From assembly GCF_021484805.1 (NCBI RefSeq), contig NZ_CP090557.1:3980001-4044000 (forward strand): DNA of 64,000 nucleotides, in the 5' to 3' direction. Of the stretch, positions 16,712-24,994 are shown piece by piece. This DNA is from Tellurirhabdus bombi. Lineage in GTDB: Bacteria; Bacteroidota; Bacteroidia; Cytophagales; Spirosomataceae. A program made the translations under genes and the position numbers. The first letter of the stretch is position 1. Each line of letters begins with the position of its first letter. The notes under the pieces were generated by a model, which was not told the DNA's origin, made no database searches, and saw nothing but the letters and a program-made list of their open reading frames with translations.

Positions 16712-19700
16712 CTATTGCGAAACCGTTAGTACCTTTACTACCGGCGTTACGTATACAACACGACCTTCCACGTGTTCGTGCCCCATTTGCTGATACAACT
16801 TTACAAATGAGCGCAGGGTACTTTGGTGCGACTCTGTGGCCGTTTCGTCGTCCTGGTAGTTCACCAGAATCACCTTCCCCGGCAGGTGAACTACTCGGTG
16901 CAAGCCTCCTTTTTTGTTTCCCTTAGGCAGTAAAACAGGGCGGTTTCCGTCGCTTCGCAAGCCGGGAACATACAGCGCGGCCAGTTCTGGATGCGCTATC
17001 GTTTGCTCTAACGCGGCTTTGAGCTGATCGGCTTCAGCCGCCCGAAGCCTTCCTTCCGCCACCATTCGCCGGATAGTTTGCTCAATGCAATCCGGTGTTT
17101 TGACCAGCGCCAGGGCCGTGCAGAGTTTTTGGCCCCATTCGCGACTCTGCTCAAAATCGGCCTGCATGGCATCCGACAAGCGTCGGAGTTGCAGCGACCG
17201 GTTTCCCTCGCGGCTGTGCGCTGCCACGGCCAGCGGATTTCCTGCGGTCGTTTTGGTCTGTTTTCGGCTAGGCACAGTCTGGCATTTGTGCAACGAATAA
17301 CTCAACTGACCTTCCTGCCAACAAGCTCCACCCCGCAGATCATTCAGGTAATTAAACAGCCAGAAATCAATGCCTTCCCGGTTAATAGGCTTCCCGTCTT
17401 TTGCTTCGTATTTATTCTTGGTCGAAAGGATATACAGCCGGTCGGTTGGGCGCGTGAAGGCTACATACAGCATGTTCATGCACTCGACAAAGGTGCGGTA
17501 TAACTCGTCGTGGTACTGCAACGACAGGGGCGTATCGACCAGGTCTTTTTTCAGCGTCACTGAAGCCGCCATAAGCCGCCGCATGGGTATGTCTTCCGTT
17601 GGGGGGCACACCAGCGCATCCAGTTCGTCCATATCCGACAAATCCATCCACATCGTATCGTTGTTTCGTGGCTTGCTCGACCAGTCGGCAAAGGGAACAA
17701 TGACCACCGGGTATTCCAGCCCCTTCGACTTATGAATGGTCGTGATCGTTACGGCATCGCTGTCCGCGGGCGCTGTTACCGAAATTTTGTCCTGCGCCGT
17801 TTCCCAATACACCAGAAAATCGGCCAGGTGGCTGCTAAAGCGGGCGCTAAATGTCAGGACTTCATCCAGAAAGCGGAACAGATAGGCACAGTCGCGTTCG
17901 TTGTCGAATAAGTTGTAGTACAAAGCCAGCTTTTCGGCCAGTTCATACACACTCAACTGGGTCAACGATAACGGTTCCAGTGTTTCTTTCGTAATGGGCG
18001 ATGAAATGTAGCTGAATAGCTGGTACATATCATCCGACTTTGCCCGCTCATCAATGTGATTGGTTAACTGTTCAACCGAAACATCAGGTTTTACTAGACG
18101 GTGATAGAGAAACAACAATTCGTATCGAACCAGCTTATTATCAGGCTGATGAAGCAATTGCATCACACAGGTCAGAAACCGCACGCGTTCCGACGACATC
18201 AGCGTCAACGAATCTTCCGAGGTGAGGGGAATCTTATTTTTTTCCAGAAAATCGGCCAGTAAACGCGCGTTTTTCTTAAATCGGCAAAGAATAGCGATGT
18301 CGCTGTAACGGTAACCTTCGGCTTTTGCCTTTTCGATCAACTCCAGCGTACGGACAGCCATTTGCTCCCCCAGGTCAACCGCATCATCTTCACCTTTTTC
18401 GGGCTTTTCAAAAAAATCCAGTTGCACGTGTCCCCGAATCCCGACTTTACTGGCTGCCTGCTTGAATTCAGCGTCAAATACCTCCGTTACCTGCTCATAC
18501 TCAGTGCCCTGATATTGCTCCGCCAGAAAGCCAAAAAAGTCGTTATTAAACTGGACAATGGATTCGGCACTTCGCCAATTGGTGGCCAGCCGATCCGGAT
18601 TCAGATAAGGGCTCAAGCTAAAAAGCCGCTCCTGCGTCATTTGGCTGTCGGCGTTGGCAAGCAAGAGGTTGTCTAATTTCTTGCGATGGAGCGCCACAAT
18701 CTGGTCCATATCGCCGCCCCGGAAGCGGTAAATCGCCTGCTTCGCATCACCTACCGCCAGATTGAACCGCTCGTATCCCAGGTTATTTTCGATCAGGGGC
18801 AGAAGATTCACAAACTGAAGGCGGGACGTATCCTGAAACTCATCAATCAGAATGTGGTGGTATTTTTCGCCCAACCGCTCATACACAAACGGCACCGGCT
18901 CGTTAGCGACCACCTTTAATATCAGCCGGTTAAACTCCGAAATGTGCACCCGATTTTGCTCGCGCAGCAGCTCATCGCACTCCTGTTTGATTTGCTTGAG
19001 TAACGAAATTTTCTGAAGATGCTGCTCAAGCAGGTTAAACAGAATGTAATCATTCCGCAACTTTTCTATTTGCTCGTGACTGGCAATCAGATCGGCTTTT
19101 ATGCCTTCCAGTTTTGCCCGGGTAATCGGGGTCGCTGCTTTGCCAAACCAAGTGTCGCCTTCCAACGCCTGCAAGGCGTAGCTCCCAGCGCCTTCGTCGT
19201 ATTTGTGCTCTTTTGCTTTTTTCTCGAAATACCCGCCAACGCCGCGCCCACCCTGCAAGAAATCAGTTGTCTTTAAACCCGCCTGGTCGATAATGCCCAA
19301 TGCGGTCTGGGCAATGGCGCAGATGGCCGGTTCAGTCACCTTGCGTTTCTCGATCAACTGAGCGCGAATTTGCCGAAAGTCTTTCGGATCTAAATCCGCC
19401 AGTCGCCGCACAAAATCATAGTTTCGGTCGCCGAGCTGGTTTCTCGAAAATTCCACCAACGTTCCAGCGAGGCCGTTCCAGCTTTTTCCATCAGCGGCCT
19501 TTTCCAGGTAGAATTCCTCGATGGCTTCCGACAGGTATTTATGATCTTCCTGGCCTACTTTTTCCAGCAATCGCTCAATGGCTGTTTGCAAAACCGATTC
19601 GGTTTCCATCTCGACCTCAAACGTGTAAGGCAATTCCAGATCATCGGTGAAAGCCGATACTACCCGTTGCACGAAGCTGTCGATGGTTAATACGGAGAAA

Positions 19701-20035
19701 GAAGAGTAATCGTGCAGGATAGCGTGGAAAACTTCTTTAGCGCGTTTCTGGATGGTAGCAGGCTCGATAGTCGCCAATTCAGCTTCTGCCGCGATCGTTT
19801 TCAGCATCGAATCCGGGTGGCTGTTCGCGATTCGTTCCAGTTCTTTCAAGATTCGCTCCTTCATTTCGTTGGCCGCCGCATTGGTAAATGTTACCGCCAG
19901 GATATGCTTGAACTGAAAAACCTGAAACGCCTCTTTCTCGGATTCCGCACGGTCCCGCAACGCCAGTTTCAGGTATTCCTTGGTGAGCGTGTACGTTTTG
20001 CCGGAACCGGCTGAAGAACTGAAAATCTTAAACAT
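16712..20035 (-). CDS. AddA/RecB-like UvrD-family helicase with degenerate C-terminal nuclease domain
   Basis: About 1107 residues from ATG 20035 (MFKIFSSSAGSGKTYTLTKE); an upstream in-frame TTG (20050) is less likely. Superfamily 1 helicase motifs: Walker A SSAGSGKT near the N-terminus, ILAVTFTNAAANEMKERIL (Ia), HHILIDEFQDTSRLQ (II), GDAKQAIYRFRGGD (III), NWRSAESIVQFN (IV), TTIHKSKGLEYPVVIVPF (V) and LYVAFTRPTDRLYIL (VI). The length and layout match AddA-type recombination nuclease-helicases. The C-terminus resembles the RecB nuclease fold, but GxxDR reads GLHR (H1046) and the DYK position reads NYQ (N1059, Q1061). The helicase is probably active and the nuclease probably not. No AddB-like partner is in the window. 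Confidence 0.88.
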   Translation of the reverse strand: MFKIFSSSAGSGKTYTLTKEYLKLALRDRAESEKEAFQVFQFKHILAVTFTNAAANEMKERILKELERIANSHPDSMLKTIAAEAELATIEPATIQKRAKEVFHAILHDYSSFSVLTIDSFVQRVVSAFTDDLELPYTFEVEMETESVLQTAIERLLEKVGQEDHKYLSEAIEEFYLEKAADGKSWNGLAGTLVEFSRNQLGDRNYDFVRRLADLDPKDFRQIRAQLIEKRKVTEPAICAIAQTALGIIDQAGLKTTDFLQGGRGVGGYFEKKAKEHKYDEGAGSYALQALEGDTWFGKAATPITRAKLEGIKADLIASHEQIEKLRNDYILFNLLEQHLQKISLLKQIKQECDELLREQNRVHISEFNRLILKVVANEPVPFVYERLGEKYHHILIDEFQDTSRLQFVNLLPLIENNLGYERFNLAVGDAKQAIYRFRGGDMDQIVALHRKKLDNLLLANADSQMTQERLFSLSPYLNPDRLATNWRSAESIVQFNNDFFGFLAEQYQGTEYEQVTEVFDAEFKQAASKVGIRGHVQLDFFEKPEKGEDDAVDLGEQMAVRTLELIEKAKAEGYRYSDIAILCRFKKNARLLADFLEKNKIPLTSEDSLTLMSSERVRFLTCVMQLLHQPDNKLVRYELLFLYHRLVKPDVSVEQLTNHIDERAKSDDMYQLFSYISSPITKETLEPLSLTQLSVYELAEKLALYYNLFDNERDCAYLFRFLDEVLTFSARFSSHLADFLVYWETAQDKISVTAPADSDAVTITTIHKSKGLEYPVVIVPFADWSSKPRNNDTMWMDLSDMDELDALVCPPTEDIPMRRLMAASVTLKKDLVDTPLSLQYHDELYRTFVECMNMLYVAFTRPTDRLYILSTKNKYEAKDGKPINREGIDFWLFNYLNDLRGGACWQEGQLSYSLHKCQTVPSRKQTKTTAGNPLAVAAHSREGNRSLQLRRLSDAMQADFEQSREWGQKLCTALALVKTPDCIEQTIRRMVAEGRLRAAEADQLKAALEQTIAHPELAALYVPGLRSDGNRPVLLPKGNKKGGLHRVVHLPGKVILVNYQDDETATESHQSTLRSFVKLYQQMGHEHVEGRVVYVTPVVKVLTVSQ

Positions 20036-20068
20036 ACTGAAAGTTAACAAGAACGACGCAAATAGAAA

Positions 20069-20118
20069 AAAGGAGGGAAAAGAAAGAGGTTTTGCGTCCT
20101 CTTTCTTTTCCCTCCTTT
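20069..20118 (-). terminator. terminator with a perfect 21-bp purine/pyrimidine stem
   Basis: The left arm (20069-20089, all purine) and right arm (20098-20118, all pyrimidine) are perfect complements around an 8-base loop. On the minus strand a T run follows. It sits 17 bp past the stop of the beta-barrel gene and upstream of the helicase gene. Confidence 0.85.
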
Positions 20119-20135
20119 GTCCGTCTTTTTCAGAC

Positions 20136-20675
20136 TTATAAATTAAACCGTAAGCCTATCCCCGATTGAACATTGACGAAGAAAATGGCCGGAACAACCT
20201 CGGCGTACAAGCCTGTCTCAATAAAAATGGACGTAGGTTTGTTGGGCAGAAAATATTCAAGACCGGCTACCGCTGACCCGCCAATACCGATGTTTTTGTT
20301 GTAATCTACTGACTGACCGCGCTGGTTGTCAGGATAATACCGCCGGGATGTTACCTGTCCGCCGAAGCCGTAGTAATAATGCAGCGTCTGCGATTTCCCA
20401 ACTTCGCCATGCCACAAGTAATGCCCCTGGATGACTAGTCCCACGTTTTTAAACCGCCCCCGACGGTAGCTACGGACGTTCCCGTATAAGCCGCCGTAGG
20501 TGCCTACATTCAGGTCAAAAGCGTGATTTTCACCAAAATACTTGCGAATATTCACCCCGGCAGGCTCTCCAATGCGGAAACCACCCGCCCAGTTATTGTA
20601 CTGCGCCTGCGCCTGGTTAGAAGTTCCCAGCCAGCCTAATAAAGCCAGCATCATTACGCTACTTAATTTTTTCAT
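20136..20675 (-). CDS. small outer-membrane beta-barrel protein
   Basis: A 179-residue protein with a clear signal peptide (about 1-24, ending AQA-Q) and alternating aromatic/polar strands throughout, rich in Gly, Tyr and Arg (GFRIGEPAGVNIRKYFG; HYYYGFGGQV), with a C-terminal LRFNL like outer-membrane barrel ends. It resembles the many short uncharacterised porin-like barrels of Bacteroidota. Function unknown. It lies 95 bp downstream of hisC on the same strand but is unlikely to be functionally tied to histidine synthesis. Confidence 0.8.
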   Translation of the reverse strand: MKKLSSVMMLALLGWLGTSNQAQAQYNNWAGGFRIGEPAGVNIRKYFGENHAFDLNVGTYGGLYGNVRSYRRGRFKNVGLVIQGHYLWHGEVGKSQTLHYYYGFGGQVTSRRYYPDNQRGQSVDYNKNIGIGGSAVAGLEYFLPNKPTSIFIETGLYAEVVPAIFFVNVQSGIGLRFNL

Positions 20676-20770
20676 GTTGTCACGGTTTGTGTAAATAGGA
20701 CACGTTCAGGACACTTTACCCTCACGTTTTTTAGCGGTGGTTGTTTGCCACTTGTGCTTGTAAGACGTAT

Positions 20771-21853
20771 TTAGAACGTTGTTGTCACCGTTTCAGCGTA
20801 TTGTTTTAGGATATCCATCAGGTGTTCGTTTTCTGCTTCGGTTCCAACCGTGATCCGCAAACAACCTTCGCAGCGCGTCACCCGCGAACGATCCCGCACG
20901 ATCACCTGGTGTTCAATAAGATAGTCAAATATTGCCTTGGGATCATCAAATTGCACCAGTAGAAAGTTGGCATCTGAATGGTGAATACGGCGCACCAGAG
21001 ACGAAGCAAGCAGTTTTTGGTGCAGATCCGTACGCTGTTCCAGGACTTCAGTTACCATTTTATCTTTATCCCCTACATGATTCAAGGCTTCCAGCGCCAG
21101 TTCCTGGGTGGGAGCGCTAATGTTGTAAGGCGGCTTGATTTTGTTCAGTATCTGAATCAATTCTTCGGAGGCAAAACACATTCCCAAACGCAAGGCAGCC
21201 AGCCCCCAGGCTTTCGAAAAGGTTTGCAGCACGACTAGATTTGGGTATTGGTCCAGCAAAGCAGTCATACTTTCCGTTTCGGCAAAGTCAATATAGGCCT
21301 CATCCACAATAACCAGTCCTCTGAACGCATTCAGCAGCGTCAGAATCGTTTCGCGCTCGATTAAATTACCGGTTGGATTATTCGGCGAACAGACAAAAAG
21401 CAGCTTTGTGCTTGGTTGAATGGCTTCCAGAACGGCGGGTAGATCAAGCTGGTAATCCGGCTTCAGCGGAACCTTGATGATGGCCACATCATTGACTGAA
21501 GCACTGACTTCATACATGCCATAAGTTGGCGGCAGAATCAGGATCGAATCTTTTCCCGGCGTACAGGTTGCGCGTACTAGCAGGTCGATAGGCTCATCAG
21601 AACCGTTCCCCAGGAAAATCTGGCTTGGTCGAACGCCTTTCAGGGGCGCGAGCCGCTCTTTGATGGCCCACTGGTAAGGATCGGGATAGCGGTTATAGGT
21701 ATGCTCATTGGGGCCGGATTTGCCAGCGGAGCCATATGGATTTTCGTTCGCATCCAGAAAAACGCCTTCTTTACCGGTGTATTCGTCCCGGGCGGATGAA
21801 TAAGGGGTCAACGTCAGGATGTGCGGGCGGAGAATATCTTGTAATCGAAACAT
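20771..21853 (-). CDS. hisC: histidinol-phosphate aminotransferase
   Basis: A 360-residue PLP-dependent class I/II aminotransferase that converts imidazole-acetol phosphate to histidinol phosphate. The start is ATG 21853 (MFRLQDILRPHILTLTPYSSARDEYTG), giving the usual family length; a 35-residue in-frame extension upstream is rejected. FLGNGSDEPIDLL, SPNNPTGN (substrate and PLP contacts), VDEAYIDF and FSKAWGLAALRLG (PLP Lys) are all present. It belongs with hisD and hisG but is separated from hisD by an oppositely oriented gene, so it needs its own promoter. Confidence 0.95.
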   Translation of the reverse strand: MFRLQDILRPHILTLTPYSSARDEYTGKEGVFLDANENPYGSAGKSGPNEHTYNRYPDPYQWAIKERLAPLKGVRPSQIFLGNGSDEPIDLLVRATCTPGKDSILILPPTYGMYEVSASVNDVAIIKVPLKPDYQLDLPAVLEAIQPSTKLLFVCSPNNPTGNLIERETILTLLNAFRGLVIVDEAYIDFAETESMTALLDQYPNLVVLQTFSKAWGLAALRLGMCFASEELIQILNKIKPPYNISAPTQELALEALNHVGDKDKMVTEVLEQRTDLHQKLLASSLVRRIHHSDANFLLVQFDDPKAIFDYLIEHQVIVRDRSRVTRCEGCLRITVGTEAENEHLMDILKQYAETVTTTF

Positions 21854-21871
21854 GTGCGTAAGACTATTCTG

Positions 21872-21879
21872 CAAATATA
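21872..21879 (-). promoter_or_regulatory. candidate -7 box before hisC
   Basis: TATATTTG on the minus strand, 18 bases before the hisC ATG, predicting a leader of roughly 12 bases. No upstream TTG at standard spacing. It would explain how hisC is transcribed apart from hisGD. Confidence 0.4.
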
Positions 21880-22000
21880 TCACGCTTATTCGGGTCAGGC
21901 TAGTTTCCGGCTCGACTTTCGTCCCATGCCTGTACTTTCTTAAACTGTCCTCGCCCAAATTGAGTTACAAGAACAACGCATACACCAAATTAATCACACC

Positions 22001-22453
22001 ATGAATACGATGCTGAAAGCCATTGCCAGCGGTTTTGCCGGAGCCTGCGCCCTGACTTTACTCCACGAAACTGCCCGCCGTTTTATTCCCGAAGCACCCC
22101 GGGCCGACATCTTAGGAATGCGGGCTATCGCCAAAGGATTGAGAGCCGCCGATCAGGAGCCGCCCGCCGATCCGGAACTACATACGCTCGCCCTTGGCGG
22201 GGACATTCTCTCCAACTCGATTTATTATAGCTTGATTGGTGTTAGCCAGGGCAAAGGTGTACCCGTCCTGGGAGCAGCTTTGGGCGCGTTGGCTGGTGTA
22301 GGAGCCGTGACTTTGCCGGGACCAATGGGGCTGGGAACGGCACCCAGTTCGCGCACACCCGCTACCGCCGCCATGACCGTTGGCTGGTATTTGTTCGGTG
22401 GATTGGTTGCGGCGGCCGCCTACGAATTCCTTGACAAGCAACTGGAAGACTAA
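22001..22453 (+). CDS. hypothetical glycine/alanine-rich membrane protein inside the his cluster
   Basis: A 150-residue protein, not recognised. An N-terminal hydrophobic segment (about 5-22) is followed by a polar stretch (FIPEAPRADILGMRAIAKGL) and two further Gly/Ala-rich hydrophobic stretches (about 88-108 and 125-142), suggesting an inner-membrane protein with three segments. It is on the opposite strand to hisC, hisD and hisG, and its stop lies 3 bp from the hisD stop. Codon use looks normal for the window and the frame is free of Lys/Asn noise, so I take it as real. It has no visible histidine role. Confidence 0.7.
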   Translation: MNTMLKAIASGFAGACALTLLHETARRFIPEAPRADILGMRAIAKGLRAADQEPPADPELHTLALGGDILSNSIYYSLIGVSQGKGVPVLGAALGALAGVGAVTLPGPMGLGTAPSSRTPATAAMTVGWYLFGGLVAAAAYEFLDKQLED

Positions 22454-22456
22454 TAA

Positions 22457-23731
22457 TTAATACGATTCCAGCGACTTTAACCGCAAGGTCACCGCGTGTT
22501 TATGGGCATCCAGCGATTCTGCTTCGGCCATAATTTCAATGGTCGGGCCAATCAGCCGGATCCCTTCTTCAGTAATCTGCTGAACCGTAATTTTTTTAAC
22601 GAAGCTATCCAGCGAAACACCGCTGTACGCCCGCGCAAAGCCGTTGGTTGGCAAGGTATGATTCGTGCCTGATGCATAATCACCGGCTGATTCGGGCGTA
22701 TAATTTCCTAGGAAGATCGAACCGGCATTGTAAATCCGGTCGGCAACAGCCTCGGCGTTTTCAACGCTCAGGATCAGGTGTTCGGCTGCATAGGCATTTA
22801 GCAGGTCGATGGCTTCATCTTCCGTTTCTACCAAGATGGCCCGGCTGTTCTCGATGGCCTTCACCGCGATTTCCTGACGGCTCAACCGCTGCAACTGCGT
22901 AATTAAGGCAATATTGACCATTTCGACCAGCTTTTTACTGGTTGAGATCAACAGCACCTGACTATCAACGCCGTGTTCGGCCTGGGAAAGTAAATCAGCC
23001 GCCACAAACGACGGAACCGCCGAATCGTCGGCATAAACCGCCACTTCAGAAGGACCAGCGGGCATATCGATGGCAATGCCTTCTTTGGCTACCAGCATTT
23101 TAGCCGCCGTTACGTATTGGTTTCCTGGGCCAAAAATCTTGTAAACCTGTGGTACACTTTCCGTCCCGTAGGCCATCGCCGCAATGGCCTGAGCGCCACC
23201 AATGCGAAATAACTTGGTAACACCCACCAGTTTAGCCGCGTACAAAATAGCTGGGTGGTCACTAGGCGTACACAAAACCACTTCCCGACAACCGGCCAAC
23301 TGAGCCGGAATGCCCAGCATCAATACTGTACTGAACAAGGGAGCCGTCCCGCCCGGAATATACAAGCCTACCTTTTCAATCCCCACGCTTTTGCGCCAGC
23401 AGGTTACGCCCGGCATGGTTTCGATTTTCTCGATGGGCTGCTTCTGCGCTTCGTGAAACGTCCGAATGTTGGCATACGCCTGCTGGATGGCCGCTTTCAG
23501 GTCGTCCGATAGCTGGCTTTCTGCCGCCTCAAGCTCGGCTTGGTCAACGGGCTTGCCAGTATACGCGATCTTGTCGAACCGCTGCGAGAGTTCAGCCAAA
23601 GCCCTGTCGCCCGACTCGCGCACTTGCGCCAAAATGGGAGCAACCGCTTTTTCGATGGTTTCGGTAGACTGCACGGGCCGCGCCAGCAAAGCAGGCCATT
23701 CAGAACGGGAAGGTAGGGACGTAATTTGCAT
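22457..23731 (-). CDS. hisD: histidinol dehydrogenase
   Basis: A 424-residue zinc-dependent NAD enzyme catalysing the last two oxidations from histidinol to histidine. Family blocks: YIPGGTAPLFSTVLMLGIPAQLAGC (about 130-154), GGAQAIAAMAYGTESVP, KIFGPGNQYVTAAK, DMPAGPSEVAVYAD, LLSQAEHGVDSQ and the C-terminal SAGDYASGTNHTLPT, which carry the zinc and catalytic His residues. It follows hisG by 65 bp with no terminator between, so hisGD are probably one transcript. It converges with the opposite-strand membrane-protein gene at its 3' end. Confidence 0.96.
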   Translation of the reverse strand: MQITSLPSRSEWPALLARPVQSTETIEKAVAPILAQVRESGDRALAELSQRFDKIAYTGKPVDQAELEAAESQLSDDLKAAIQQAYANIRTFHEAQKQPIEKIETMPGVTCWRKSVGIEKVGLYIPGGTAPLFSTVLMLGIPAQLAGCREVVLCTPSDHPAILYAAKLVGVTKLFRIGGAQAIAAMAYGTESVPQVYKIFGPGNQYVTAAKMLVAKEGIAIDMPAGPSEVAVYADDSAVPSFVAADLLSQAEHGVDSQVLLISTSKKLVEMVNIALITQLQRLSRQEIAVKAIENSRAILVETEDEAIDLLNAYAAEHLILSVENAEAVADRIYNAGSIFLGNYTPESAGDYASGTNHTLPTNGFARAYSGVSLDSFVKKITVQQITEEGIRLIGPTIEIMAEAESLDAHKHAVTLRLKSLESY

Positions 23732-23796
23732 AAACAGGACAACGAAAAAGGGCCCAAGCAGGAAGCTTTTCCAGCCTCCTACCCCACTCTTTTTTA

Positions 23797-24657
23797 CTAA
23801 TAAATCATTTTTTCAATAGGGATAACCAGAATGCCTTCGGCACCAGCCGCCCGAATGGCCTCAATGTTTTCCCAAAAATCGTTTTCATTCAGAACGGAAT
23901 GCACCGACGACCAGCCTTCCGTAGCAAGCGGCGTTACGGTTGGGCTTTTCATGCCCGGTAACAGCGCCGTGATTGTCTCCAACGACGCGTTGGGTGCGTT
24001 CAGTACGATGTATTTATTGTTTTTCGCAGCCTGCACCGATTTAATACGGAACAGCAGTTTGTCAACTAGCTGCTGCTTATTTTCAGCCAGAGCGGGTCTA
24101 CTAACCAGAATGGCTTCGGAGCGAAAAATGGTTTCTACTTCTTTCAAACCGTTGCTCAACAGCGTACTTCCCGACGAAACAATGTCGCAAATTGCTTCGG
24201 CCAGTCCGATTCCTGGCGCAATTTCCACCGAGCCGCTGATTTCGTGAATTTCTGCCGAAACGCCTTTATCCCGCAGGTAATTACCCAGTAAACGTGGATA
24301 GGAAGTAGCGATATTTTTGCCGGCCAGGTCGTGCAGTCCACTCCAATCGGTTCCCCGAGGAATGGCTAGTGACAAACGGCATTTTGAAAAACCCAATCGG
24401 TGGATTGTTTCCACATTCCGGGCGGTTTCAACGGCGACATTTTCGCCGACAATGCCGAGATCGGCAACCCCATCCTCTACGTAACCCGGAATATCATCGT
24501 CCCGTAAAAACAAAAACTCAGCCGGGAAATTAGACGAAACCGACTTTAGCTTTCCGGTGCCATAATCGAACCGAATACCACATTCTTTAAATAACTGGTA
24601 CGAATCTTCACTCAGACGACCGGATTTTTGCAGCGCAATACGTAGCACAGAAGACAC
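23797..24657 (-). CDS. hisG: ATP phosphoribosyltransferase, long form
   Basis: A 286-residue enzyme catalysing the committed step, ATP plus PRPP to phosphoribosyl-ATP. The N-terminal LRIALQKSGRLSEDS, DLGIVGENV and IVSSGSTLLSNGLKEVE (PRPP-binding loop, about 160-176) are diagnostic. The length shows the hexameric long form, with a C-terminal ACT-like domain (about 210-286) for feedback inhibition by histidine, so no HisZ is required. First gene of the minus-strand hisG-hisD transcript; the remaining his genes (hisB, H, A, F, I) are not in the window. Confidence 0.96.
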   Translation of the reverse strand: MSSVLRIALQKSGRLSEDSYQLFKECGIRFDYGTGKLKSVSSNFPAEFLFLRDDDIPGYVEDGVADLGIVGENVAVETARNVETIHRLGFSKCRLSLAIPRGTDWSGLHDLAGKNIATSYPRLLGNYLRDKGVSAEIHEISGSVEIAPGIGLAEAICDIVSSGSTLLSNGLKEVETIFRSEAILVSRPALAENKQQLVDKLLFRIKSVQAAKNNKYIVLNAPNASLETITALLPGMKSPTVTPLATEGWSSVHSVLNENDFWENIEAIRAAGAEGILVIPIEKMIY

Positions 24658-24994
24658 TTTCTATTGAATCAGTTTTTTGAGTTGCAAAGGTATGAAAAAA
24701 ACGGCGCGCGGACATGAAGAAATCACTTCCTGACTGTGAGGGCCAAACCAGCGCCTTTGGGAAGAACAACGAACGGTCAACCTCATTGATGGTAAGCCTT
24801 TTATTGACAACAAAACTAATCCTCCAAAATCAACCTTTTAAAAACTTAATATTTCCTTGATTAGCAAAATTAACTAGCTGAGTAAAACGCGATTCGGAAA
24901 ATAGTATTCGGTGGATAGCCAATTAGCGGTGGGGATTGCGTAAATTTGTTACCGCTAGATAAGTTATCCAAAACAATTTTATCAACAACCTTAC
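24658..24994. promoter_or_regulatory. divergent promoter region of hisG and the amidohydrolase gene
   Basis: Contains a TACCTTTG box for hisG (minus strand, 24692-24685, 28 bp before the ATG) and TAAATTTG for the amidohydrolase gene (plus strand, 24941-24948, 47 bp before its ATG). Neither has a TTG at standard spacing. No leader peptide rich in His codons and no terminator-antiterminator pair was seen, so attenuation is not supported. Confidence 0.45.

Noticed and set aside
16861-20035. Many long plus-strand frames opposite the AddA-like gene
   Set aside because: They mirror the codon pattern of the real minus-strand gene and carry no domains.
21854-21958. 35-residue extension of hisC
   Set aside because: ATG 21853 gives the standard HisC N-terminus, and the extension contains a candidate promoter box.
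24658-24994. Histidine attenuator before hisG
   Set aside because: No short frame with a run of His codons and no terminator-antiterminator hairpins were found.
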